DNA from: Mycolicibacterium madagascariense
GTDB lineage: Bacteria > Actinomycetota > Actinomycetes > Mycobacteriales > Mycobacteriaceae
Reading direction: 5' to 3'
DNA: 64,000 nucleotides
Assembly (NCBI RefSeq): GCF_010729665.1
Contig: NZ_AP022610.1
Coordinates: 1,860,001 to 1,924,000 of the forward strand
The notes beneath the pieces were generated by a model. That model had not been told where the DNA came from and did no database searches. It saw only the letters and a program-made list of their open reading frames with translations. A program made the translations under genes and the position numbers. Below, in pieces: positions 36,486-43,853 of this stretch (position 1 is the first letter of the stretch; every line of letters starts with the position of its first letter).

Positions 36486-37751
36486 ATGAGCTCGGTTGCG
36501 GAGGGTGACTGTCCGGCTCCCTCGAAGCCCAAGCTGCCCTCCGAAGTCTGGGTGCTCGTCACGGCGAACGCGGTCATCGCGCTCGGATACGGGGTCGTCG
36601 CGCCGGTCCTGCCGCAGTACGCGCGCAACTTCGGCGTCAGCATCGCCGCCGCGACGTTCGTCATCACCGCCTTCGCCCTGATGCGGCTCTGCGCGGCGCC
36701 CGCCAGCGGCGTCCTGGTGCAGAAGCTGGGGGAGCGGCGCATCTATCTCACCGGCCTGCTGATCGTCGCGCTGTCGACGGGGGCCTGCGCGTTTGCCCAG
36801 ACCTACTGGCAGCTGCTGGTGTTCCGCTCCCTCGGTGGCTTCGGGTCGGCCATGTTCTCGGTGTCGTCGCTGGGCCTGATGATCAGGATCTCGCCGACGG
36901 ATGCGCGGGGCCGGGTCTCGGGGATGTTCTCGAGTGCGTTCCTCGTCGGCTCCGTCGGCGGGCCGATCCTCGGCAGCCTCACCGTGGGACTCGGCCTGTC
37001 GGCGCCGTTCGTCATCTACGGCATCGCCCTGCTGATCGCCGCGGCCGTGGTGTTCATTCGGCTTCGGCATTCGGCGCTCGCCGCGGTGGACGTGCAGACC
37101 GAACCCGCCATCGCGCTGCGGGTCGCCCTGGGCAACCGCGCCTACCGGGCAGCGCTGTTCTCCAACTTCTCGACGGGATGGACGGCGCTTGGCCTGCGCG
37201 TCGCGTTGGTGCCGCTGCTCGTCGTCGAGGTGCTCCACCGCAGTCCCCGGATGGCCGGCGTGGCGCTGGCGACCTTCGCGATCGGCAACGTCTCGGCCGT
37301 CATCCCCAGTGGCTACCTGTCCGATCGGATCGGTCGACGCAAGCTGATCCTTGTCGGGCTCACCGTGTCGGCGGTGACGACGGCTTTGGTCGGGTTCACC
37401 GACTCGCTGCCGCTGTTCCTGGCGACCGCGTTCGTCACCGGCCTGGCGACCGGCATGTTCATCTCGCCGCAGCAGGCCGCCGTCGCGGACATCATCGGCA
37501 GCAAGTCCCGCGGCGGCACCGCGGTGGCCACGTTCCAGATGATGTCGGACTTCGGGGCCATCCTCGGCTCGCTGGCGGTCGGCCAGATCGCCGAACACCT
37601 CACCTACGGGTCGGCCTTCGTGATCAGCGGTGTGATCCTGGCGGCGGCCGCGGTGGGTTGGTCGATCGCACCGGAGACCCGCCAGCAGACCAGCGCCGAG
37701 CACACGCCGGCCCGGCCGCTGGGTCCGGAGGTCGGCGGCGAGGTCCCCTGA
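36486..37751 (+). CDS. MFS transporter (drug/metabolite efflux type)
   Basis: A 421-aa protein with about twelve transmembrane segments. MFS motifs: VVAPVLPQYARNFG in TM1, the loop 2-3 motif (GVLVQKLGERR), and the loop 8-9 copy (GYLSDRIGRRKLILVG). The pattern fits DHA1-type drug:proton antiporters; the substrate is unknown. ATG at 36486 lies 31 bp after pgm. Downstream is the tRNA-Ala gene. Confidence 0.88.
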   Translation: MSSVAEGDCPAPSKPKLPSEVWVLVTANAVIALGYGVVAPVLPQYARNFGVSIAAATFVITAFALMRLCAAPASGVLVQKLGERRIYLTGLLIVALSTGACAFAQTYWQLLVFRSLGGFGSAMFSVSSLGLMIRISPTDARGRVSGMFSSAFLVGSVGGPILGSLTVGLGLSAPFVIYGIALLIAAAVVFIRLRHSALAAVDVQTEPAIALRVALGNRAYRAALFSNFSTGWTALGLRVALVPLLVVEVLHRSPRMAGVALATFAIGNVSAVIPSGYLSDRIGRRKLILVGLTVSAVTTALVGFTDSLPLFLATAFVTGLATGMFISPQQAAVADIIGSKSRGGTAVATFQMMSDFGAILGSLAVGQIAEHLTYGSAFVISGVILAAAAVGWSIAPETRQQTSAEHTPARPLGPEVGGEVP

Positions 37752-37807
37752 CGACCGGTTTTGAACCCCGCGCGGTGGTTGGTGTACCGTCGACCAGCAC
37801 GACACGA

Positions 37808-37880
37808 GGGGCTATGGCGCAGTTGGTAGCGCACCACACTGGCAGTGTGGGGGTCAGGGGTTCGAATCCCCTTAGCTCCA
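37808..37880 (+). tRNA. tRNA-Ala (anticodon GGC)
   Basis: A complete cloverleaf: acceptor GGGGCTA pairs with TAGCTCC (one G-T), D arm GCGC...GCGC, anticodon stem CCACA/TGTGG with loop CTGGCAG giving anticodon GGC (37841-37843), and T arm AGGGG-TTCGAAT-CCCCT. CCA is not encoded. It is the probable integration site of the adjacent tyrosine-integrase element, since such integrases commonly use the 3' half of a tRNA gene. Confidence 0.96.
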
Positions 37881-37937
37881 CCCGAAACGGGCGGGAAACG
37901 CCTGATAGATGACCCGGACACAGTCCGAGCATAGCGC

Positions 37938-38012
37938 GACAGCACCGTCGCGACAGCACGTACGGGTTTATGCTGTTCACGTGGGTTCACCAACTGACGA
38001 CGCAGACAGCAC
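37938..38012 (+). repeat. Three GACAGCAC direct repeats next to the attachment site
   Basis: GACAGCAC occurs at 37938-37945, 37952-37959 and 38005-38012. The first two are part of a longer GCGACAGCAC repeat with a 14-bp period. Their position between the tRNA end and the integrase gene is where arm-type integrase or excisionase sites occur in tyrosine-recombinase elements. Confidence 0.4.
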
Positions 38013-38102
38013 GGAACCGGTTCCGCTGAGTACGCCAAGCCGTCCGACATCAGCACCGAAGCGTTCCTCGAGGCCGGTTGGCAGGCAGGCGGGGGCTACG
38101 TC

Positions 38103-38306
38103 CACTTGCATGAGATCGCGTGGCGTCTGTCCGACTACGGCGTGCCTGACACCCTCAAGCCGGCGCCGGACGTGAGCGAAGCGGCGCTCCAGCAAAAGGC
38201 AAACAGGCTTGCCCTCCTTGGCGTGATCACCCACGCGAAGGGCACGCTCTACTTGATACCACCGAAACCGGCAGCGGCACCGGCGCCCGACGAGCCCAAA
38301 GCCTGA
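38103..38306 (+). CDS. Small hypothetical protein, possibly 5'-frameshifted
   Basis: A 67-codon reading from TTG 38103 (ATG 38106 also possible) with HEIAWRLSDYGVPD and LALLGVITHAKGTLYLIPPKP, a compact winged-helix-like pattern, then a Pro/Ala-rich tail. In the same frame, protein-like sequence (EYAKPSDISTEAFLEAG) continues upstream to a stop at 37995 without an ATG or GTG. A GTG at 37981 opens another frame reading GSPTDDADSTEPVPL that would join it after a one-base shift near 38030. Its stop is 17 bp before the integrase. Function unknown. Confidence 0.45.
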   Translation, partial: HLHEIAWRLSDYGVPDTLKPAPDVSEAALQQKANRLALLGVITHAKGTLYLIPPKPAAAPAPDEPKA

Positions 38307-38322
38307 ACGGGGTTCCGGCCCG

Positions 38323-39456
38323 ATGGCATACATCCGCAACCGCACCCGCAAGGACGGCTCGGCCTACTTCTCCGTCTACTGGCGCGACGGAGGTCGGCAA
38401 GGTCGCCAGGAATGCCTGTCGTGGAACGACTATGCCGACGCCGTGCACTGCAAGCAGCTCGTCGAGCAGGTCGGTCCGGACAAGGCCCGCGAGATTCTGC
38501 GCATCGTCCAGGCCCCTCGCCAAGCCCAGACCGTCCGGCAGTTCCTGCTCAAACACATCGACCACCTGACCGGCGTCGAGGCCGGCACCGCTGCCCGCTA
38601 CCGGGCCTACGTGAAGAACGACTACGGCGCCCTGGCCGACATCCCGCTGACAGCGTTGTCGCGCGACGACGTCGCCAACTGGATCGCCAAGCAGCACGCC
38701 GCCGGCGCGTCCGGCAAGACCATCGCCAACAAGCACGGCTTCCTCGCCGGTGCCCTCAATGCCGCAGTCCGCGACGGCAAGCTCAAGTCCAATCCCTGCG
38801 ACGGGAACAAGCTTCCCCGATGGGATCGCGACGAGATGGTCTTCCTCGAGCGCCAGGAATTCCGCACACTGCTGTCAGCCGTCCCGGATTACTGGAAACC
38901 GTTGGTCCAGTTCCTCGTCATGTCGGGCTGCCGCTGGTCTGAGGCGACCGCGCTCACTCCCGCAGCGGTCGACCTCGCCGCCGGTACCGTCCGCATCACC
39001 AAGGCATGGAAGACCGGGCAAGGCGGCTACGTCCTCGGCGTACCCAAGACCAAGATGTCGGTGCGCACCATCAACGTGCCCAAGCGCACCCTCGACCTAC
39101 TCGACCTCTCCGGGGACTGGGTGTTCACCAACTCCGGCCGCGGCCGCGGACAATTCGCCGACGGCCTCGTCCGTGACGACGACGGACCCGTCCGGATCCA
39201 CTCGTTCCACCCCAACGTGTGGGCGCCGGCGATCGACCGCGCCCGACAGGCAGGGCTGCGCAAGAAGCCCCGCGTGCACGATCTCCGCCACACGTGCGCG
39301 TCGTGGCTGATTCAATCGGGCCGGCCGCTCCCGGCCGTGCAGGCACACCTCGGCCATGAGTCGATCTCCACGACGGTCGGCGTGTACGGCCACCTCGACC
39401 GGTCCTCTGGTCGCGGCAACGCCGACGCGCTGGACGCCATGCTCGACGACGCCTGA
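38323..39456 (+). CDS. Tyrosine-type site-specific integrase
   Basis: A 377-aa phage-type integrase. An N-terminal arm-binding region starts AYIRNRTRKDGSAYFSVYW, followed by a SAM-like core-binding domain (about 65-165). The catalytic domain has the full set: Arg in SGCRWSEATAL, Lys in VPKTKMSVRTI, HDLRHTCASW (His and Arg), LGHES (His), and nucleophile Tyr355 in VGVYGHLD. All active-site residues are present, so it should be functional. It lies about 440 bp from tRNA-Ala. Confidence 0.95.
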   Translation: MAYIRNRTRKDGSAYFSVYWRDGGRQGRQECLSWNDYADAVHCKQLVEQVGPDKAREILRIVQAPRQAQTVRQFLLKHIDHLTGVEAGTAARYRAYVKNDYGALADIPLTALSRDDVANWIAKQHAAGASGKTIANKHGFLAGALNAAVRDGKLKSNPCDGNKLPRWDRDEMVFLERQEFRTLLSAVPDYWKPLVQFLVMSGCRWSEATALTPAAVDLAAGTVRITKAWKTGQGGYVLGVPKTKMSVRTINVPKRTLDLLDLSGDWVFTNSGRGRGQFADGLVRDDDGPVRIHSFHPNVWAPAIDRARQAGLRKKPRVHDLRHTCASWLIQSGRPLPAVQAHLGHESISTTVGVYGHLDRSSGRGNADALDAMLDDA

Positions 39457-39491
39457 GCAAGAGCACGCCGCAGACCTCATCCTGACTTGGG

Positions 39492-39821
39492 TTAGCGGCC
39501 TGGGCTTCTCGTCGAACCCGTGATCTTCTTGTTCCTCCAATAGGTCTGCGACCTCGCGGACAACCCGGATAAGAAGTCGTCATCAACGTCCAGATCGATG
39601 GGCTCCTTTGGTGCCTGACTCGGTCTAGCCGTGGTGCTCATCTGCTCAATGGCCGCGAGCACCTGATGTTCGGTCATGGCCCACTTGCCGGCGCGCTTCA
39701 TGGCTGCAAACCGGCGCTCCGCCAACTGAATCCGAAGCCAGGTCTTGCCCACCCCGAGCGTTTCTGCGGCCTCCGCCAGCGAGTAGATCCGCGGAATCGG
39801 GCTCTTGTGCTGATCGGGCAT
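39492..39821 (-). CDS. Excisionase-like helix-turn-helix protein
   Basis: A 109-aa protein beginning with a MerR/excisionase-type HTH: YSLAEAAETLGVGKTWLRIQL, then a wing with RRFAAMKRAGKWAMTEHQV. The tail (DVDDDFLSGLSARSQTYWRNKK) is acidic then basic. Proteins of this type next to phage integrases act as recombination directionality factors or repressors. It is convergent with the integrase. Confidence 0.7.
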   Translation of the reverse strand: MPDQHKSPIPRIYSLAEAAETLGVGKTWLRIQLAERRFAAMKRAGKWAMTEHQVLAAIEQMSTTARPSQAPKEPIDLDVDDDFLSGLSARSQTYWRNKKITGSTRSPGR

Positions 39822-39935
39822 TCGCCGATGCTAGGCCCGCTGCCGAACCTTGTGCACTTTGGCCACGAGTTGCCCACCGCGAGTCAGGCCCTAGACTGAA
39901 CCCTTCACTTCCGGTGGAGTCCCACATGGAGTCCG

Positions 39936-40091
39936 ATGCCCAATCATCATCCGTCGCGCTCATGGCGTGGCTGCGCAATGTGCAAGCCCCACAAGCGCCG
40001 TGGGTCGGGCCGCTCGACTAAAGAACCCGTTGCCGTCCTCCGTAAGCTCGGCAAGCGCAAGCGCCTTAGCCGTCGCGACTTGGGCGCCTGA
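39936..40091 (+). CDS. Small basic CxxC phage-type protein
   Basis: A 51-aa ORF (ATG 39936, stop 40089-40091) with a single CxxC, GCAMCKPHKRRG, and a Lys/Arg-rich C-terminus, KLGKRKRLSRRDLG. The CMCKPxK...G pattern recurs in small proteins of actinobacterial prophages; the function is unknown. A GGAG lies about 16 bases upstream of the start. It is convergent with and overlaps the end of the DUF3263 gene by 26 bp. Confidence 0.6.
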   Translation: MPNHHPSRSWRGCAMCKPHKRRGSGRSTKEPVAVLRKLGKRKRLSRRDLGA

Positions 40092-40287
40092 CCCGCTGCA
40101 ATCGATGGACCGTGACGGCGGCGTAGGCCATTGCCTTCTCGGTACCGAGGAGCCGACTGAGCAGCTGGTAGTACCGGACGGGTGTCATGCCGAGCTCGCG
40201 GATGGCGCGTTCCTTGCCGCCGGCGGTCTGCCACCACCGCGTTTCGAGGTCGAGCATCGCGCGCTCTTGGTTGGTCAGGGAATCCAT
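40066..40287 (-). CDS. DUF3263 family protein
   Basis: A 73-aa protein with the DUF3263 pattern: LTNQERAMLDLETRWWQTAG, then KERAIRELGMTPVRYYQLLSRLL (an HTH-like region), then a basic tail. DUF3263 proteins occur in actinobacterial phages and chromosomes and are thought to be small DNA-binding proteins. ATG at 40287 overlaps the end of the ImmA/IrrE-like gene by 13 bp, so the two are cotranscribed. Confidence 0.8.
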   Translation of the reverse strand: MDSLTNQERAMLDLETRWWQTAGGKERAIRELGMTPVRYYQLLSRLLGTEKAMAYAAVTVHRLQRVRRPSRDG

Positions 40288-40718
40288 AGCCAGTCGTCCG
40301 CAAGGTCGTGCTCGAGGTCGGCGACCTCGATCGGGTCGAGTGTCGTCATGCGTGTCTGCAGGGTGGGTTCGTCGACCCACAGGTGCTCGGCGAGCTCGCG
40401 GGGATGGCGACTCCAGCGCAGACCTTCGGCGAGCGCCTCGTACGTGATCAGTCGGCGGGCCGCGATCTCGTCGACGACGCGCTCCTCGCGCGCCGCGGCT
40501 GTCGGCTCGGTCGGCACGGGCCCGCGCTCGCGGTGCACCAGCTCATGGGTGAGGGTGCAGCGGCGCTCCGCCTGCGTCAGACCGCGCGCCAACCAGATCC
40601 GCCGGCCCAGCTGCAACCCCATGATCCGGTCCGGCAACCGGTAGCGGCAAGACACGACGACGTCATCGTGATGATCGCGGAGCATCCGCCACGGATGCCA
40701 AAAACTCCCCCATGACAA
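40275..40718 (-). CDS. ImmA/IrrE-like metallopeptidase-fold protein
   Basis: A protein of up to 147 aa with the zincin motif LTHELVHRERG (HExxH) near residue 60, preceded by IWLARGLTQAERRCT. The C-terminal half has EIAARRLITYEALAEGL. ImmA-type proteins in mobile elements cleave a repressor to induce excision or lysogeny switching. The start is uncertain: TTG at 40718 keeps a conserved-looking FWHPWRMLRD segment; ATG at 40685 would remove most of it. It overlaps DUF3263. Confidence 0.72.
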   Translation of the reverse strand: MSWGSFWHPWRMLRDHHDDVVVSCRYRLPDRIMGLQLGRRIWLARGLTQAERRCTLTHELVHRERGPVPTEPTAAAREERVVDEIAARRLITYEALAEGLRWSRHPRELAEHLWVDEPTLQTRMTTLDPIEVADLEHDLADDWLWIP

Positions 40719-40797
40719 CGCACGCTAGGGGAGACCTCTCAGATGACCGCCACCAACGAATTACACCTTTGAAGTTCGACGTTCAGTGTGGCGACAC

Positions 40798-41001
40798 TCA
40801 TTTGCGAGGCGGCTCTCGCTTCAGCAGATTCGACAGGCCGAGAGTGACGGCGACAACAGATGGGACGATGACAAGTACGTTCATGTGCCTGTCAGCGACA
40901 AGCCAGTATGCGAGAAGACCAAAGATTATCCCCACTAGCGCCAGAGACAAGCTGGCCAGGTCAATCCGAAGTTGGGTTGGCTTCCTGTGATTCGTTGTCA
41001 C
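40798..41001 (-). CDS. Small two-span membrane protein
   Basis: A 67-aa reading from GTG 41001: a polar start (NHRKPTQLRID) followed by two hydrophobic stretches, LASLSLALVGIIFGLLAYWLV and MNVLVIVPSVVAVTLGLSNLL, and a basic end KREPPRK. It overlaps the end of the 328-aa cargo gene by 41 bp and is probably the last gene of that operon. Function unknown; a holin-like or toxin-like role is possible but unsupported. Confidence 0.5.
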   Translation of the reverse strand: MTTNHRKPTQLRIDLASLSLALVGIIFGLLAYWLVADRHMNVLVIVPSVVAVTLGLSNLLKREPPRK

Positions 41002-41947
41002 CGGCCGCCCTTCTGTACGTCTCGACCTTCTCAACGGTCCAGTGCGTTTGCGTGCGCCCATTCGTAACGGTCTTGTCTTCTCGTATCCGAAGCCAGAAGA
41101 TATCGGTGCGACGGATGGCCAAACCGTGCGCAACGCGCCCAAGGAATGCTGAGTCTTCCACAGCTACGTTACGGGTTCGATTTCTCGTTTTCACCCTCCA
41201 CTTGGTGGGATCGTCGAAATTGATAGCCGCCATCTGGGCCTCTGCGCTGAAGATCTCAGAACTTTGCTGAACCTCGTCTTCGGGTCGCACGGCGTCGTAG
41301 TCGCTGCGTCTGAGCACGAACGACTGTGGGCTGGCCGTAGTTTGTGCGTTCTTGTCCGTTGCTTCGTAGTGGTCTGGGGCGGACGGGTTCGCGACGTCAA
41401 CCTCAGTCACTCGCGTGTCCGAGAGCGGCGCCATGATCTGTCGCAGTTGCTTCTTTCGCCGGGTTTTGCGCGTCTTAAGTTCATTCCAGGCAGCGGCCGG
41501 CACCTCGTCAACTGTGTCGTCTTGCCAATTGATTTTGACGTTGCCGTTGTCCAAGTACGTGACGTCTTTGACCTGTGCTCGCGTTGACTTCGTCGCCCAC
41601 CAGAGTATGGATGACAATGACGGCACCCCGACCACCGCTGCTTCGGCGGTGGCGGCTGCGATCTTCGCGGCGTCCCAGTTGTCCGTCGCCATCCGTACAA
41701 CTTCGATAATGAAGGACCCCTCTCTGGGGGGTCTCACCAGAACTTCGGAACCACTCGGGCCGTCTTCATGAAAGACGCCAGCCTTCTCGAAGTCGCTGGT
41801 AAGTCCAACGAGGCCCTGCAGCACTTCGGCGACGTGCGCGGCTCGTAGCTCCTGGAGCGCGACGCCGTTCTGGTCAGTCCCGACGAACCGCAGAATCATC
41901 GCGTCGGCGGCGGCAACGCCGTCGTCAGCTGGTGTGGTCTCCGTCAC
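40961..41947 (-). CDS. Unknown cargo protein, 328 aa
   Basis: I do not recognise this protein. Residues 15-110 read like a compact domain (ILRFVGTDQNGVALQELRA, AEVLQGLVGL, VLVRPPREGSFIIEVVRMA), followed by a hydrophobic segment near 115-130 (AAVVGVPSLSSILWWA) that may enter a membrane, then a basic linker KTRKTRRKKQLRQ and a C-terminal beta-rich part (WRVKTRNRTRNVAVED, DIFWLRIREDKTVTNG). The layout resembles uncharacterised proteins of mobile islands. GTG at 41947 overlaps the upstream stop as GTGA, so it is coupled to the 325-aa membrane-anchored protein. Confidence 0.65.
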   Translation of the reverse strand: MTETTPADDGVAAADAMILRFVGTDQNGVALQELRAAHVAEVLQGLVGLTSDFEKAGVFHEDGPSGSEVLVRPPREGSFIIEVVRMATDNWDAAKIAAATAEAAVVGVPSLSSILWWATKSTRAQVKDVTYLDNGNVKINWQDDTVDEVPAAAWNELKTRKTRRKKQLRQIMAPLSDTRVTEVDVANPSAPDHYEATDKNAQTTASPQSFVLRRSDYDAVRPEDEVQQSSEIFSAEAQMAAINFDDPTKWRVKTRNRTRNVAVEDSAFLGRVAHGLAIRRTDIFWLRIREDKTVTNGRTQTHWTVEKVETYRRAAGDNESQEANPTSD

Positions 41948-42921
41948 TCCCGCCCCTCCGCGTCCTCTGATCCCTCGCCGCCCGCTTCGCCTTGCTCGGA
42001 CTTGCCTGGCGTGTAGCCGGGGAGCGGGATGTCTTCGATCTCAGTCTCGGCGTCCTGTTGATCAAGTAGCACCTGACCACCAGTCGGGTGGGCCGCCTCC
42101 AGCGGGAGTTCCTCGTCTGTTTGGGGGACAGCACGCAGGCCCGTCTTGTGCCCGCTAGAAGTGCCCGACGACTCGACGGCGTCAGGTTTGTCGGCAGGAC
42201 GTACGTCGGCCGTAGAAGAGCTATCTGCGAGTAGTTCGGTGTCCAGCCATCGTCGAGACGGTTTTAGTCGCGGGAAGTGGGCCATCGGATTGGTTAAAGC
42301 CCGTTCATATGCGGTATCAGCCTGTTCTGTCCATTCAAACCTTGAGTTCCCTTTGCGCAAACGATCAAGTTCGTTAAGGGGAATCCGTTCCGTCATGTGA
42401 GCGAGCAAATCACCCTCCCCCGTCCAGGCGACTAAAGATCTTGCGGAAATCTTGAGAGGTACCGAGTACTTGCTTACAACGTAGCCAACACCGAATGCAT
42501 GGACAGTGTGAGTAGGTTTTAGTCGTGACCCTGCTTCCTGGCAACGTCGCCAAGCGCCGGCGACGGCAGCGGCGCAGTCACTCAAATGTGCGACCACGCG
42601 CCAAGTCAAAACGATCTCAGCATCGTAGCAAGCCCGATGAATTTCTCGATAAGGCGGCCAATCTTCGGCGAACCAATCGAGTTGGGCCCTTCTCCGACTT
42701 TCCAAGTCATCCAGCGCCTCAAGAATGAAATTGCCGAGCCGGGTAGCGGCCTCCCGTCTTTGGTCGGCGAGTCGAAGCTCTCGATCGCTGCGCAATTGGC
42801 GCCGGAGGAAAAAGTACGCAATCAGAAGACCGATCAATGTCGCGAAAAGTGGAAGCCCTGTGTCGGCCATCCACTGAGGGTTGGTGAGTGCGGCAAGGAC
42901 AGTCGATAAGTAGTTTGTCAA
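41944..42921 (-). CDS. Unknown membrane-anchored cargo protein, 325 aa
   Basis: One N-terminal transmembrane helix (about 20-40: GLPLFATLIGLLIAYFFL) is followed by a charged coiled-coil-like segment (RRQLRSDRELRLADQRREAA). A large cytoplasmic domain has DWFAEDWPPYREIHRAC and ALTNPMAHFPRL, and the C-terminus is acidic and low-complexity, ending in PLPGYTPGKSEQ. The same GYTPGxSEQ tail ends the next upstream gene. TTG at 42921 overlaps that gene's stop as TTGA. The DNA is less G+C-rich than the chromosome. Function unknown. Confidence 0.62.
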   Translation of the reverse strand: MTNYLSTVLAALTNPQWMADTGLPLFATLIGLLIAYFFLRRQLRSDRELRLADQRREAATRLGNFILEALDDLESRRRAQLDWFAEDWPPYREIHRACYDAEIVLTWRVVAHLSDCAAAVAGAWRRCQEAGSRLKPTHTVHAFGVGYVVSKYSVPLKISARSLVAWTGEGDLLAHMTERIPLNELDRLRKGNSRFEWTEQADTAYERALTNPMAHFPRLKPSRRWLDTELLADSSSTADVRPADKPDAVESSGTSSGHKTGLRAVPQTDEELPLEAAHPTGGQVLLDQQDAETEIEDIPLPGYTPGKSEQGEAGGEGSEDAEGRE

Positions 42922-43391
42922 CCTTCCTCACCGTCTTGACTTACCTCACCGCCACCGTCGCTCTGCTCAGATTGGCCGGGCGTGTAGCCCGCCGGAGCCG
43001 TACGGGCGGCGGCCGGCTGGTGCGGCTCCTCATCGTCGGTCGGTGTCAAGTTAGCCGCGTCCGGAACAAAATCAGCAAGCGCCGTCTCGACATCATCCAG
43101 CGACGCAACAACGTTGTCTTGCAACAGCTTTAAGAGGCGTCCGTTGAAGGCACCCCAGTCGATACCGCTGTCCCGTCCCCAGGGCTCCGCTTGACGAAGA
43201 ACGCTTCCAAGGCCACGCTCGTCGGCCGCCTGAGTGACTTTCCGTTGATCGTTCCATACCCGTCGTTCCTCCGCCTCGCGCTTGCGGTTCCCATGGACGC
43301 GATCGATGTCCCAGTCAGGACGGCCGATCTGATGAATTCCCAGGTTATACGCGTTCGTCTCCCCCTGGAAGGCCACCAGTCGCGCTTCCAT
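42918..43391 (-). CDS. Unknown cargo protein, 157 aa (probable 3' part of a frameshifted gene)
   Basis: Starting at ATG 43391 the reading has RPDWDIDRVHGNRKREAEERRVWNDQ, WGAFNGRLLKLLQDN, and an acidic tail ending APAGYTPGQSEQSDGGGE. The tail is shared with the 325-aa neighbour. A stop lies three codons before the ATG in this frame, yet protein-like sequence continues upstream in another frame (43392-43639). The gene may therefore have lost its N-terminus by a one-base change, or may start internally by coupling. Its stop overlaps the next gene as TTGA. Confidence 0.55.
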   Translation of the reverse strand: MEARLVAFQGETNAYNLGIHQIGRPDWDIDRVHGNRKREAEERRVWNDQRKVTQAADERGLGSVLRQAEPWGRDSGIDWGAFNGRLLKLLQDNVVASLDDVETALADFVPDAANLTPTDDEEPHQPAAARTAPAGYTPGQSEQSDGGGEVSQDGEEG

Positions 43392-43639
43392 GGTTCGTCA
43401 GCAGGCACGAAAGCTGCGCCTGGATTCCACGGAGGAGTCCTAGGCCGGCCTGACTCTTCGTCGGTCGTCATCTCAAGCACGTTATGCAGTTCGCGCTCCG
43501 CGACCTCAAACCGAGCTCTTGGCGCTGCAGCCGCCCCCCGTCGCGCACCGGACTGCCACCGGCGGTGCGTTCGTATGTCGAAGTCCACATCGCCGTTTAG
43601 CTCAACGACATACCTCACACTGCCCCCCGGCGATCGCAT
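43392..43639 (-). pseudogene. Probable 5' part of the frameshifted cargo gene
   Basis: From ATG 43639 the frame reads RYVVELNGDVDFDIRTHRRW, ARFEVAERELHNVLEMTTDEES and PPWNPGAAFVPADEP, which looks natural. Beyond about 43390 the same frame becomes Arg/Ser-rich and antisense-like, while the other frame becomes protein-like. A single-base change near 43390-43410 would fuse the two into one protein of about 240 aa. No regulatory or gene-like sequence is evident in 43640-43853. Confidence 0.4.
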
Positions 43640-43853
43640 TGCCCGTGCTGATCTGCGCAGCGCATTCTATGCGCTGAGGAGTGGCGCTTTTGGGATTAGG
43701 GTCGGTTATGGCCTCGCAAGTGTTCGGCGTGTTGGTTGTGGGGTCCGCAACGTTCATCGGACGACGCTGATGGCCCGCGTGGCGATCTCGTCCCGCTCAC
43801 AGGGCCTGGTCGCCGACCGCCCTTAAATTGCCTCGCTGGATGCGCAATAAGGC

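Larger units (their letters stand above)
37861..43850. mobile_element. Integrative element at tRNA-Ala (right end uncertain)
   Basis: It begins at the tRNA-Ala 3' end and contains an intact tyrosine integrase, an excisionase-like HTH protein, DUF3263, an ImmA/IrrE-like protein, a small CxxC protein and an operon of unknown proteins, all typical of actinobacterial prophages or phage satellites. Parts are visibly more A+T-rich (for example 42350-42900) than the flanks. No phage structural genes are present, so it is a satellite, degraded prophage or small genomic island. I saw no second copy of the tRNA end (TTCGAATCCCCTTAGCTCCA) downstream; the right boundary is placed where chromosomal-type genes resume. 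Confidence 0.65.

Noticed and set aside
40785..40800. AGTGT-GGCG-ACACT hairpin as a terminator before the small membrane gene
   Set aside because: Stem of only five pairs and it lies next to the stop of a minus-strand gene; too weak to list as a feature.
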